From Vicinamibacterales bacterium (GTDB taxonomy: Bacteria > Acidobacteriota > Vicinamibacteria > Vicinamibacterales > UBA8438), in contig JAPYUM010000018.1 in NCBI GenBank assembly GCA_029940535.1, positions 17,161-57,338 on the forward strand: 40,178 bases of DNA. The letters run 5' to 3'. Every line of letters begins with the position of its first letter. Position 1 is the stretch's first letter. Position numbers and translations under genes: made by a program. The notes under the pieces were generated by a model. That model was not told the DNA's origin. It did no database searches and saw only the letters and a list, made by a program, of their open reading frames with translations. Below are positions 16,689 to 24,458 of the stretch, piece after piece.

Positions 16689-17837
16689 ATGCTCATCCTC
16701 AGTCCATCGGTGCTGCTCTCAACCACGGCCGACGGCTATGTCGCGTACGACGTCCACCTCGATCGGCTCTATCGCCTGAACCCCACCGCCGCGCTCGTTG
16801 TCGAGCTCTGCGACGGCACGCGAGACCTGGCGGCGCTGGAGCGCGACCTCGCCACTGTCGTCCGCGACGACTGGCCGCACTGGCGCGACTGGCTCGCGAC
16901 GGCGGTGTGCGACAGACTGGTCTACGAGTCGATGCCGGATGGGGTGCCGTCAGTGGCGGCGGCTGGTCCGGCCGAGCTTGCGACACAGGCGGATGAGCTG
17001 CAACAGCGCGACCGCGTTCTGGCCGCCTTCGTGTGCCAGCAACGGGCGTCCGGACTGGCCCCGGACGATCCTGCGGTGTCGCTGCGTCTGGGCGAACTGG
17101 CGCACATCGTTGGTCGTCGCGACGACGCGAGGAACGCCTACCAGCATTACCTCTCGCAGTGCCCGGATGACGCGGAAGTTGCCCATCTCATGACCGCGCT
17201 GAGCGACGAAGCTCCCCCGTCACGTGTCTCCAATCGGTGTATCGAACAACTCTATGGTCGGTTCGCTGGGTTCTACGACGAGAACATGCTCGGCGAGCTG
17301 GGTTACTGCGCGCCCGAACGGCTCCATCGCGCCGCGACGTCGGCGCTGGGCACTCGGACCGGTCTGAGCGTGCTGGACCTCGGATGTGGCACCGGGTTGA
17401 ACGGCTCGCGGTGGCGCGATCAGGCGACCCATCTGACCGGCCTCGACCTGTCCGAGCCGATGATCGCCAAGGCGCGGGCGAGAGGCGTCTATGACCGTCT
17501 CGACACCGCCGAGATCACGGCCTGGCTTGACACCGCGTCGGAGCGATTCGATGTGATCGTCGCCTGCGACACGCTCATCTACTTTGGCGATCTGACACAG
17601 GTCGTGCGACCGGCCCGACCACGTCTGACGGCGGGCGGCGTGCTGGCGTTCTCGCTGGAGCGAGGCGAGTGCGATGCCTACCAGCTCTCGGACTCGGGTC
17701 GGTTCACCCACCGTCCTGACTACGTGTCGAGCGTGGTCTCGGCGGCCAACCTGACCCTCGTCAGCCTCGACGAGACCGTCGTCCGCCACGAGTACGGACA
17801 ACCGGTCATCGGACTCCTCGCCGTCTGTCGCCGCTAG
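16689..17837 (+). CDS. PqqD-like domain / TPR linker / SAM methyltransferase fusion
   Basis: 382 residues in three parts. Residues 1-82 match the PqqD-like peptide-binding fold (DGYVAYDVHLDRLYRLNPTAALVVELCDGTRD), the RiPP recognition element used by many peptide-modifying enzymes. Residues about 100-175 are helical and TPR-like (LRLGELAHIVGRRDDARNAYQHYL). Residues 185-382 are a class I methyltransferase of the TPR-methyltransferase type (COG4976-like), with motif I VLDLGCGTGLNG (228-239), GLDLS (251-255) and VIVACDTLIYFGDL. I infer that it binds the leader of the adjacent Gly/Lys/Arg peptide and methylates it. The ribosome site at 16689 is weak, consistent with low expression relative to the peptide. 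Its TAG stop is the first base of repeat copy C. Confidence 0.85.
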   Translation: MLILSPSVLLSTTADGYVAYDVHLDRLYRLNPTAALVVELCDGTRDLAALERDLATVVRDDWPHWRDWLATAVCDRLVYESMPDGVPSVAAAGPAELATQADELQQRDRVLAAFVCQQRASGLAPDDPAVSLRLGELAHIVGRRDDARNAYQHYLSQCPDDAEVAHLMTALSDEAPPSRVSNRCIEQLYGRFAGFYDENMLGELGYCAPERLHRAATSALGTRTGLSVLDLGCGTGLNGSRWRDQATHLTGLDLSEPMIAKARARGVYDRLDTAEITAWLDTASERFDVIVACDTLIYFGDLTQVVRPARPRLTAGGVLAFSLERGECDAYQLSDSGRFTHRPDYVSSVVSAANLTLVSLDETVVRHEYGQPVIGLLAVCRR

Positions 17838-17954
17838 GTTTCCGGGCGAGGCGTTCGTAAAGGGCGGACGTCGCGGCATTGGCTCAGCGGGGCCACAGCC
17901 CGCCTGGCTGCTCCCTCCTTGCGCCTGGCCAGACGAACGCCTCGCCCGGAAACC
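17837..17954 (+). repeat. MITE-like repeat, copy C
   Basis: A 118-bp unit with perfect 22-bp inverted ends: GGTTTCCGGGCGAGGCGTTC plus GT at 17837-17858 and its exact complement at 17933-17954. The middle has CACAGCCCGCCTGGCTGC as in copy B. It starts at the last base of the methyltransferase stop codon and could fold into a long hairpin acting as a terminator. The CAGCRACCTRG tail of A and B is missing. Confidence 0.85.
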
Positions 17955-18023
17955 GCTCATGCGGGGCGCGGCCGCGTGCTACGCTCGGGAATCTACCGAC
18001 GCCACAGCAATCCGGGAGGCTTC

Positions 18024-19706
18024 ATGACTCGTAGGATTCGCACGATCGCTTGGCGCGTGTTGGGCTCAGCCGTGCTTTTTTCCGCGGCCTGTTCTCCGCC
18101 ACCGGCTGAAGCACCGACCCTCGAAGCGCCCGAGTCGGTCGAACTGTCGGTTGAGGTGCCGGTACGGGTGACCGGAGGCGACCTGCGGGGCGCCGTGTCG
18201 ACGATCGATCCTGAGATCATGGCGTTTCGGGGAATACCGTTCGCGGCGCCGCCCGTGGGCGACCTCAGATGGCGTCCACCGGAGGCGGTTGTCCCCTGGG
18301 ACGGCGTGCGCGATGCGGGCGAGGCCGGCGCTATCTGTGTCCAGGGTGGTGGCCAGGATGTTGTGCAAAGCGAGGACTGCCTGTTTCTGAATGTCTGGGC
18401 GCCGCGACACATATCCGAGCCACTGCCAGTGCTGTATTGGATTCATGGCGGCGGCTACACGGGCGGCTCCGGCTCGACCCAGATCTACGATGGTGCGAGA
18501 CTCGCGGCCGGTGGCTCGGTGGTGGTCACCATCAACTACCGGCTGAATGTGTTCGGGTTTCTCGCTCACCCGGCCCTATCGGCCGAATCGCCCCATGACG
18601 CCTCGGGCAACTACGGGTTGATGGACATGGTGGAGGGGCTTGGGTGGGTCCGCGACAACATCTCCTCGTTTGGGGGCGATCCAGATCGGGTGACCATCTT
18701 TGGAGAGTCGGCCGGCGCCGGGGCCGTGATGTCGGTGATGGTGATGCCGCAGTCAGCCGGCCTGTTCCATCGCGCGATCGCCGAGAGCAACTGGGTTCAC
18801 GGGTGGGATCGCCCCCTTCGGGGTGAGGCCACCGGGTTCGATTCGGCCGAGGCCCAAGGTCTCAGTGTCGCCGCGGCGCTGCATGCTGAGGCAGATACCG
18901 CCGACGCGTTGAGCGTGCTCCGCGCTGCCGACGCGCAGGCGGTGCTCGCGGCGGCCGACGCCGACGCCGGCAGCCCGTTCCTCCGGTCTGGGTATGTCTG
19001 GGCGCCCAATGTCGATGGCTGGACCATCCCGGATGATCCCCTCGCGCTCTACGCGAGCGGTCGTCAACATGATGTGCCGCTGATCGTCGGTATGAACGGG
19101 AACGAAGGGTCGCTGATGACCCAGGGGCTGCCGATCGCGGGCTCCGAGGACTTCACGGAACATGTCAAGTCGGTCTACCCCGGACAGGCGGACGAGATGC
19201 TCGCGCACTACGACGTCACGTCGGACGAGGGGGCGCAGCGTGGGATAGACCACCTGGTGCACGACATGTATTTCGCGGGGCCGGTTCGGGCGCATGTGCG
19301 CAGCCAGGCGGCGCTGTCGTCGCCCGTGTGGCTCTATCACTTCACGCACGAGCCGCCGACGCCCTGGGGCGAGACGCTGGGAGCCCATCATGCGGCCGAA
19401 CTGGTGTATGTCTTCGGCACCCTGACCACTACGGACGATCCGGGTGAGCGGCCACTCGGCTTGAGCCCGGTCGGCCAGTACACGGAGGTCGACCACCAGC
19501 TGTCGGACGCGATACGCGCCTACTGGCTCCAATTCGCCGCCACCGGCGATCCGAATCGTCCCAATCTCCAGGTCTGGCCGGCGTTCGACACCGGATCGGA
19601 CACGCACCTGGAGTTGGGGGCCGACGTCACGACGGGGCACGGACTCCACCGTGCTGGGGCCGCCCTGTGGGACCAGCTGCAGGCCCATCGGCGCGTGGCA
19701 GACTAG
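18024..19706 (+). CDS. Lipoprotein type-B carboxylesterase
   Basis: 560 residues. A short signal peptide ends in FSAAC, so C23 is a likely lipidation site and the enzyme is membrane-anchored outside the cytoplasm. The oxyanion loop is HGGGY (141-145); the triad is S229 (FGESAGAG), E361 (NGNEGS) and H456 (AHHAAELVYVFG). Family markers EDCLFLNVWAP and FGGDPDRVTIFGES are intact. The start follows CGGGAGG at 18013-18019. It differs from the Tat carboxylesterase at 9136-10722 in export route and sequence, so the two are distant paralogues. Substrate unknown. Confidence 0.9.
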   Translation: MTRRIRTIAWRVLGSAVLFSAACSPPPAEAPTLEAPESVELSVEVPVRVTGGDLRGAVSTIDPEIMAFRGIPFAAPPVGDLRWRPPEAVVPWDGVRDAGEAGAICVQGGGQDVVQSEDCLFLNVWAPRHISEPLPVLYWIHGGGYTGGSGSTQIYDGARLAAGGSVVVTINYRLNVFGFLAHPALSAESPHDASGNYGLMDMVEGLGWVRDNISSFGGDPDRVTIFGESAGAGAVMSVMVMPQSAGLFHRAIAESNWVHGWDRPLRGEATGFDSAEAQGLSVAAALHAEADTADALSVLRAADAQAVLAAADADAGSPFLRSGYVWAPNVDGWTIPDDPLALYASGRQHDVPLIVGMNGNEGSLMTQGLPIAGSEDFTEHVKSVYPGQADEMLAHYDVTSDEGAQRGIDHLVHDMYFAGPVRAHVRSQAALSSPVWLYHFTHEPPTPWGETLGAHHAAELVYVFGTLTTTDDPGERPLGLSPVGQYTEVDHQLSDAIRAYWLQFAATGDPNRPNLQVWPAFDTGSDTHLELGADVTTGHGLHRAGAALWDQLQAHRRVAD

Positions 19707-19800
19707 TTACCCCGCCCCGGAATCTGGAGGTGTTGGGGCTCGGCGCGCCGGTCGTGTCCCGCGGGGCAAACGCAATAGTCGGGTGCGGCGTTTGTTTGGT

Positions 19801-19829
19801 TTGAGATCCTTGCGTCTCTGCAGTAGGAT
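19801..19829 (+). promoter_or_regulatory. Sigma-70-type promoter for the first cytochrome/copper-monooxygenase pair
   Basis: TTGAGA (19801-19806) and TAGGAT (19824-19829) are separated by exactly 17 bases. Initiation near 19836 would give a leader of about 50 bases. Confidence 0.55.
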
Positions 19830-19886
19830 CCGGTAGTAGTTCGCAGAGGTTCTACTGATCAGTCCAGCGTGAAAGGAAGTTGCTGT

Positions 19887-21242
19887 ATGACGAGCGCCAC
19901 ACGGAAGTTCCTCGGTGTTCTGCTTTGCGCGTTTGCCGTCGCGGCCTTGGCGCCGATGTCGGCCGTTGCGGCCGAAGACGAGGTGCCGACCTTTACGAAG
20001 GACATTGCGCCGATTTTCCAGGCGAAATGCGAAGCGTGCCATCGGCCCGGCTCGATCGCGCCGATGTCTCTGGTCACCTACCAGGAGTCACGGCCGTGGG
20101 CCCGGTCGATCAAGGACCGTGTGGTCAGCCGGCAGATGCCACCCTGGCACGTGGATCCCACGGTCGGTATCACCGAGTTCAAGAACGACCGTTCCTTGAC
20201 CGCTGAGGAGCTCGACCTTGTCGTCCGCTGGGTCGACGGCGGTGCCCCGGGTGGCAACCCCGAAGACATGCCGGCTGCGGTGGACTGGCCGGACGAGTCC
20301 AAGTGGTACTTCGCTGATCAGTTCGGCGGTCCGCCCGATCTGATCGTCGAATCGACCCCCTACACGGTGGCGGCCGAGGCGACTGATGCCTGGTGGCGGC
20401 CGACGGTGCCGACGGGGCTGACCGAGCAGCGCTGGGCGCGCGCCATCGAGACGCGGCCGGGGACGGTCCAGGGTCGCAAGGTCACCCACCACGCGATTTC
20501 CCGGCTCGTGCAGGAAGAGCCGGACGATGAGATCCGCGCGGCCAACTCGGCGAACGCGGTTGGTGGCGTCGCGGATCGGTCCCGGGGCGCCGGCACCTTC
20601 ATGGAGTGGGCGGTCGGCAAGCAGGGCGAGGTCATGCGTCCGGACAGCGGCAAGCTGATGATGCCGGACTCTGAGATCGCGTGGGACATCCATTACTCGG
20701 CCGTCGGTGAGGAGATCACGGACAACGTGCAGCTCGGCGTCTACCTCTACCCGAACGACGCGCCGCCGAAGTACCGGCAGGTGCTGCACCTGATGGGCAC
20801 CGGCCAGATGGACATTCCGGCCAACGGCACTTCGGTGACCGAGGGCTTCTTCCCGCTGCAGCGCGCCGGCCGGGTCGAGAGCTTCCAGCCGCACATGCAC
20901 CTGCGTGGTACGGCGATGTCGATGGAGGCGATTCTGCCGACTGGTCGTCGCCAGCTCTTGAGCCACGTGGGCGACTTCAATTTCAACTGGCACAACAGCT
21001 ACGTGTACACCGACGAGGCGGCGCCGTTGCTGCCGAAAGGCACACTGCTCAAGATCACGGCCTGGTATGACAACACGGCCACGAATCGGTCCAACCCGGA
21101 CTCGAACGTCTGGGTCGGCAGTGGCAGTCGCACGGCCGACGAGATGGGCCACGCGTGGGTGAACGTGACCTACTTCGAGGACGAGGAATACGAGTCCGAG
21201 GTCGCGAAGCGCGAGGCCGCGACGCAAGGAGACGGGCAGTAG
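19887..21242 (+). CDS. Exported c-type cytochrome fused to PHM-like copper monooxygenase (paralogue 1)
   Basis: 451 residues with a signal peptide (1-29). A small cytochrome c domain follows, with CEACH at 48-52 and a likely axial Met in RQMPPWH (84). The rest resembles the two copper domains of peptidylglycine hydroxylating/ascorbate-dependent monooxygenases. All six copper ligands can be placed: HH 201-202 and H269 (DIHYS) for CuH; H336, H338 (HMHLRG) and M420 (DEMGHAW) for CuM. I infer that haem feeds electrons to copper for hydroxylation of an unknown substrate in the periplasm. GAAAGGAAG eight bases upstream sets the start. It pairs with the gene at 21370; a second such pair is at 28458-30748. 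Confidence 0.85.
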   Translation: MTSATRKFLGVLLCAFAVAALAPMSAVAAEDEVPTFTKDIAPIFQAKCEACHRPGSIAPMSLVTYQESRPWARSIKDRVVSRQMPPWHVDPTVGITEFKNDRSLTAEELDLVVRWVDGGAPGGNPEDMPAAVDWPDESKWYFADQFGGPPDLIVESTPYTVAAEATDAWWRPTVPTGLTEQRWARAIETRPGTVQGRKVTHHAISRLVQEEPDDEIRAANSANAVGGVADRSRGAGTFMEWAVGKQGEVMRPDSGKLMMPDSEIAWDIHYSAVGEEITDNVQLGVYLYPNDAPPKYRQVLHLMGTGQMDIPANGTSVTEGFFPLQRAGRVESFQPHMHLRGTAMSMEAILPTGRRQLLSHVGDFNFNWHNSYVYTDEAAPLLPKGTLLKITAWYDNTATNRSNPDSNVWVGSGSRTADEMGHAWVNVTYFEDEEYESEVAKREAATQGDGQ

Positions 21243-21294
21243 CGCTCGTGTGCTGAAAAGGGGCGCCGTCCGCATCGCGGGTGGCGTCCTTCGT

Positions 21295-21315
21295 CGTTCG
21301 GTCCCTCACCGAACG
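21295..21315 (+). promoter_or_regulatory. Intercistronic hairpin in pair 1
   Basis: CGTTCGGT and ACCGAACG form a perfect eight-base-pair stem around CCCTC between the copper enzyme and its companion gene. There is no T-tract, so the hairpin probably tunes mRNA stability or relative expression. Confidence 0.5.
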
Positions 21316-21369
21316 TACGTCGTGTCGTCGGTTCCTTTCACATTCGTCCGGCAAGTTGGGAGTGCGATT

Positions 21370-22284
21370 ATGCATGCGTTTCGTCGTTCCGTCATCGCGC
21401 TAACCGCAGTAGCGGCCTGTTTATTCATCGTGGGCGTCGCCCAGGCGCAGATTCCACGGTTGCCACATCCGCTCGAGCCGACCGGGGCGACCGGCGAGGC
21501 CATCTGGCCCGCGTACGAGTCCTGGTCAAGAAACGCGGACGGCACCCTGACGCTGTCGCTTGGCTACTTCAACCGCAATGACGAGGTGGTGGAGATCCCG
21601 ATTGGAGCGGACAACAACATGGGGCCTGGTGATCCAGACAAGGGTCAGCCGACTCACTTCCTGCCTGGCCGCCACATTGGCGTCTTCTCCATCACGGTGA
21701 CCGAGGCAGAGGCCGAGCGAAAGGTGACCTGGGCGATTCGTGTCAACAACCAGTTGTCGGAGATCGCGTTCTGGCAGAACCCGGAATATTTTGCCGACCC
21801 GTACCTGGACGCAGCCAACGGTAATACGCCGCCCCTGCTTACGCTTGGCCCCGACGGCGACGACCTCACTGGCCCAACGCCCGATGTGGCAGCCAGCTAC
21901 ACGGCCACCGTGGGGCGACCGCTGACGCTGCTGGCGAGTGCCGCCGACAAAGCGTTGGGGGGCGAGTCGCGAGCCGCCGATGGCGACGACGACGATGCGC
22001 CGCGCCGCAGACAGCGTCGCCCGCCGCTGAGCGTCACCTGGAAGAAATACCGCGGGCCGGGCGAGGTGACCTTCGTGGCGGACGGGATCGACGCGGCCGC
22101 GGAGTTGACCCATTCGTTCGACGATCTCGCGGGCGGTGAAACGAGCACCGCGGTGACTTTCAGCGAGCCGGGTCAGTATCGGCTGATGGTGATTGGTAAC
22201 GACTCCACGATTGCCGCGGGCGAAGGCAGCACCAGGCAGTGTTGCTGGACCACGGCTCAAGTCGACGTGACGGTTGGTCCCTGA
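21370..22284 (+). CDS. Secreted companion protein with CCWT motif (paralogue 1)
   Basis: 304 residues, signal peptide 1-27 (ending AQAQ). I do not recognise the family. An N-terminal beta-rich part (WPAYESWSRNADGTLTLSLGYFNRN, EIPIGADNNMGPG, THFLPGRHIGVF) is followed by an Ig/PKD-like C-terminal part (VTWKKYRGPGEVTF, then SEPGQYRLMVIGND) and a closing CCWTTAQVDVTV. A basic acidic-repeat insert (DGDDDDAPRRRQRR) lies before the second part. The same order of motifs appears in the protein at 29903-30748, which also follows a cytochrome/copper enzyme, so the two gene types are a unit. GGGAG seven bases before ATG 21370 sets the start. It might be a partner, copper carrier or scaffold. Confidence 0.75.
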   Translation: MHAFRRSVIALTAVAACLFIVGVAQAQIPRLPHPLEPTGATGEAIWPAYESWSRNADGTLTLSLGYFNRNDEVVEIPIGADNNMGPGDPDKGQPTHFLPGRHIGVFSITVTEAEAERKVTWAIRVNNQLSEIAFWQNPEYFADPYLDAANGNTPPLLTLGPDGDDLTGPTPDVAASYTATVGRPLTLLASAADKALGGESRAADGDDDDAPRRRQRRPPLSVTWKKYRGPGEVTFVADGIDAAAELTHSFDDLAGGETSTAVTFSEPGQYRLMVIGNDSTIAAGEGSTRQCCWTTAQVDVTVGP

Positions 22285-22331
22285 CGGTCTACCCTGGACC
22301 TCTGGCGACCGAGTCGTCTGGCGATCCGACG

Positions 22332-22357
22332 CTACGGCGCCCACCGTGGCGCCGTAG
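22332..22357 (+). terminator. Hairpin between convergent genes
   Basis: CTACGGCGCC and GGCGCCGTAG are perfect ten-base arms around a six-base loop, placed between the convergent stops at 22284 and 22373. The minus-strand gene runs into it as well, so it may terminate both transcripts, although no long T-tract follows. Confidence 0.6.
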
Positions 22358-22372
22358 TCCTGCAACGCACTC

Positions 22373-23314
22373 TTAATAGCCCCGCTTGGGATCGACCGCC
22401 GATGGGGGGCGTCGACCCGCCTCCAGATGGGTCAGCGCCTCGAGGAACGCGGCGCCCGCCTCCTCGAGGCGTGTGACACCGGCCACGTGGGGCGTGATCA
22501 CGACACCCGGGGCGCACCAGAGCGGCGAGTCGGGCGGGAGTGGCTCGGTGTCGAACACGTCCAGCACGGCCCCCGCGACCGTCCCGGCGTTCAGCGCATC
22601 GAGGAGTGCCGCGGTATCAAGAAGCCCGCCTCGGGCGACGTTGATGACCACCGCGCCACGACAGTGGGCGAGCACGGTGACTCCGACGAGCCCTCGGGTC
22701 TCGCGAGTCAGTGGCGCCGCCAGGACGAGCCAGTGCGCCTCGGAGACGCTGTCGGCGAGCCGCTCCACCGGGTGTACATGCTCGAACGGAGGCGTGGGGA
22801 AGCCGGACCTCGACACGCCGATGCTCGAGCATCCCAACGCGTTGAACTGAGTCGCGATCGCCGACCCCACCGACCCCGTCCCGATGATCACGGCGGTCGT
22901 TCCCCGTACCCCAGCCGGCTCGACCGGGGCCCAGCGACCCGCCTGTTGGTCTCGGTGAAACGGGAGTATGCGCTGCGACACCGCCAGGGCGTGGCCGACG
23001 CAATACTCGGCCATTCGGGCGCCAAGGGCTCCGGTGGTGCGCGTGAGCGTGACCTCGTCCGGCCAGCGCTTCCGGCCCAGCAACCCGTCGACGCCCGCCC
23101 CGGTCGAGTGCACCCAGCGGATCGATGACCGGTCGAGCGCGATCGGTGTGGTGAATCCGACGAGTGCGTCGGCCCACTGGGGGTCCGACTCGGTGAGCGT
23201 GGACGTGGTTCGCACCCGACAGTCGAGGTCTGACCGGCGTGCCGCGAGATAGGTCGCCAGGGCGTCCCCTCGGTCGTCCGTTATCAGCACATGCCGGATA
23301 CGTATTGCGGGCAT
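22373..23314 (-). CDS. D-isomer-specific 2-hydroxyacid dehydrogenase
   Basis: 313 residues, a cytoplasmic NAD(P)-dependent reductase of 2-keto acids. The nucleotide-binding motif IIGTGSVGSAIA is present, followed by the catalytic set Arg in NVARGGLLD, Glu in VFDTEPLP and His in ITPHVAGVT. The N-terminal catalytic subdomain includes VHSTGAGVDGLL. Length is typical. The start is ATG 23314, eight bases after the stop of the upstream glycosylase gene, suggesting an operon. The frame is open to 23440 but that extension overlaps the glycosylase and is not conserved in character. The exact keto acid is unknown. Confidence 0.88.
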   Translation of the reverse strand: MPAIRIRHVLITDDRGDALATYLAARRSDLDCRVRTTSTLTESDPQWADALVGFTTPIALDRSSIRWVHSTGAGVDGLLGRKRWPDEVTLTRTTGALGARMAEYCVGHALAVSQRILPFHRDQQAGRWAPVEPAGVRGTTAVIIGTGSVGSAIATQFNALGCSSIGVSRSGFPTPPFEHVHPVERLADSVSEAHWLVLAAPLTRETRGLVGVTVLAHCRGAVVINVARGGLLDTAALLDALNAGTVAGAVLDVFDTEPLPPDSPLWCAPGVVITPHVAGVTRLEEAGAAFLEALTHLEAGRRPPSAVDPKRGY

Positions 23315-23321
23315 CGGATGG

Positions 23322-24023
23322 TCAGAAGGTGACGGGCTCGCGCCCGTCCCGTGTGGAAAGGTAGTAGTGCCACAGCAGCCGGGCCGCCACCGCTCGCCAG
23401 GGTGCCCATCGAGCCGCGAGTGCCCGTAGCCGGGCGTCATCAGGCCGCCGGCGGAGTCGTTTGACCTGTTGCGCTGCGGTGGCTAGCGCCAGGTCGCCGT
23501 CCGGCCAGATGTCCGGCCGTCCGAGCGCCATCAGCAGGTAGATGTCGGCGGTCCAGGCACCGATGCCACGGATTTCGATGAGCCGCCGCCGGACCTCCCG
23601 GTCTTCCGCCCGACCCAGCGCCCGCAGATCGAGGCCACCACTCTGGATGAGCTGGGCCAGTCCCAAACAGTAGCTGGCCTTCTGTCTCGTGACACCGGCC
23701 GTCTGAATGTCGGCGGCGCTCAGCGACGCGATCCCCTCGGCCGTGACCTCGCCAAACGCGTTGCGCATCCGGACAAACGTCGCTTTTGCCGAAGCCAGCG
23801 ACACCTGCTGCTCCAGGATGATCTGCACCAGCGTCGCGTACCCAGGCGCGCGTCCCCACAACGGCGGTGGACCGAATCGCTCGGCGATGCGAGCCAGATC
23901 AGGGTCCACCGCGCACACGGCGTCGACCCCCTCGAGCAGGCGGGCCTTCGTCAGGCGTCGATTCGTGTCGACCAACGGCGCCCGCATCCGGGCAATGTTG
24001 AGCTGAGCGATGTGATGAGTCAT
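23322..24023 (-). CDS. HhH-GPD DNA glycosylase (AlkA / 3-methyladenine glycosylase-like)
   Basis: 233 residues. The helix-hairpin-helix and GPD region is clear: LIEIRGIGAWTADIYLLMALGRPDIWPDGDLAL, where the final Asp is the catalytic residue of this superfamily. The upstream LVQIILEQQVSLASA helix is also typical. It lacks the AlkA N-terminal TBP-like domain and the iron-sulfur cysteines of Nth, so it fits the shorter AlkA-like glycosylases that excise alkylated purines. It is cotranscribed with the dehydrogenase eight bases downstream. Confidence 0.88.
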   Translation of the reverse strand: MTHHIAQLNIARMRAPLVDTNRRLTKARLLEGVDAVCAVDPDLARIAERFGPPPLWGRAPGYATLVQIILEQQVSLASAKATFVRMRNAFGEVTAEGIASLSAADIQTAGVTRQKASYCLGLAQLIQSGGLDLRALGRAEDREVRRRLIEIRGIGAWTADIYLLMALGRPDIWPDGDLALATAAQQVKRLRRRPDDARLRALAARWAPWRAVAARLLWHYYLSTRDGREPVTF

Positions 24024-24027
24024 GCCA

Positions 24028-24237
24028 TCAGCACTCGCAGCACGGGAGTCCCGGCGCGGTGTCCACGGCGGGAAGCTCGCGTCCGGTATTGCAGCACAGG
24101 CGCTGACGGTCCCGCGCGGTCGTCGGAAGATGGGTGAGTGAGTGCATCGTCGATTCGAGCACCGTTCGCAGGACCGCGTCGCGTGGGCGGGCCAGCCGGT
24201 AGTGCACCCACAGTCCGTCCAGATGTAATGCGAGTGC
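24028..24237 (-). pseudogene. C-terminal remnant of an ArsR-family repressor
   Basis: Sixty-nine codons remain open after a TAG at 24238-24240. They begin LHLDGLWVHYRLARPRD, the wing-strand signature of ArsR/SmtB regulators, then continue as the usual final helix and a Cys-rich end (LCC, LPCCEC). The DNA-binding helices are missing, so this is a truncated gene. It points away from the operator-like palindrome at 24254-24269. Confidence 0.65.
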
Positions 24238-24253
24238 CTACGATGGTTAATAT

Positions 24254-24269
24254 ATTCGTATAGGCGAAT
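24254..24269. promoter_or_regulatory. ArsR-type operator-like palindrome
   Basis: ATTCG and CGAAT are separated by six bases in an A/T-rich island (24247-24276) that stands out from GC-rich surroundings. It lies between the divergent arsR and arsM remnants, where an ArsR operator and overlapping promoters are expected. Confidence 0.5.
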
Positions 24270-24308
24270 CTAATAACGGCACCAAACATTCTCGAGAGGT
24301 GCCCGGCC

Positions 24309-24458
24309 ATGATGAGAGACCGCGAGATCAGCGATGTGGTGAGACGCAAGTACGGAGAGATCGCCGAGCGTGTCGATGCCGGCGCGGGCCCGTCGCGACC
24401 GTGCCTGCTCTGCGGTAGTGCCTGCACTCGCCTTGGAGGGCCGGACGCGTGGGCCTAG
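24309..24458 (+). pseudogene. N-terminal remnant of an arsenite methyltransferase (ArsM-like)
   Basis: Forty-nine codons starting MMRDREISDVVRRKYGEIAE, which resembles the first helix of ArsM/UbiE-type arsenite methyltransferases, followed by a CLLCGSAC cysteine pair typical of their N-termini. The frame stops at TAG 24456-24458, one base out of phase with the TAG of the opposing aldolase-like gene. The SAM domain is absent. The gene was cut where the lipoprotein gene now ends. Confidence 0.6.

Noticed and set aside
17837-17954. Integron attC site, because the repeat follows stop codons in a fixed orientation
   Set aside because: The ends are GGTTTCC/GGAAACC rather than the RYYYAAC/GTTRRRY core sites, no integrase is present, and the spacing does not define gene cassettes.
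24020-24427. A 135-codon minus-strand frame covering the ars region
   Set aside because: It crosses the operator-like island and both ars remnants in a different frame and has no family features.
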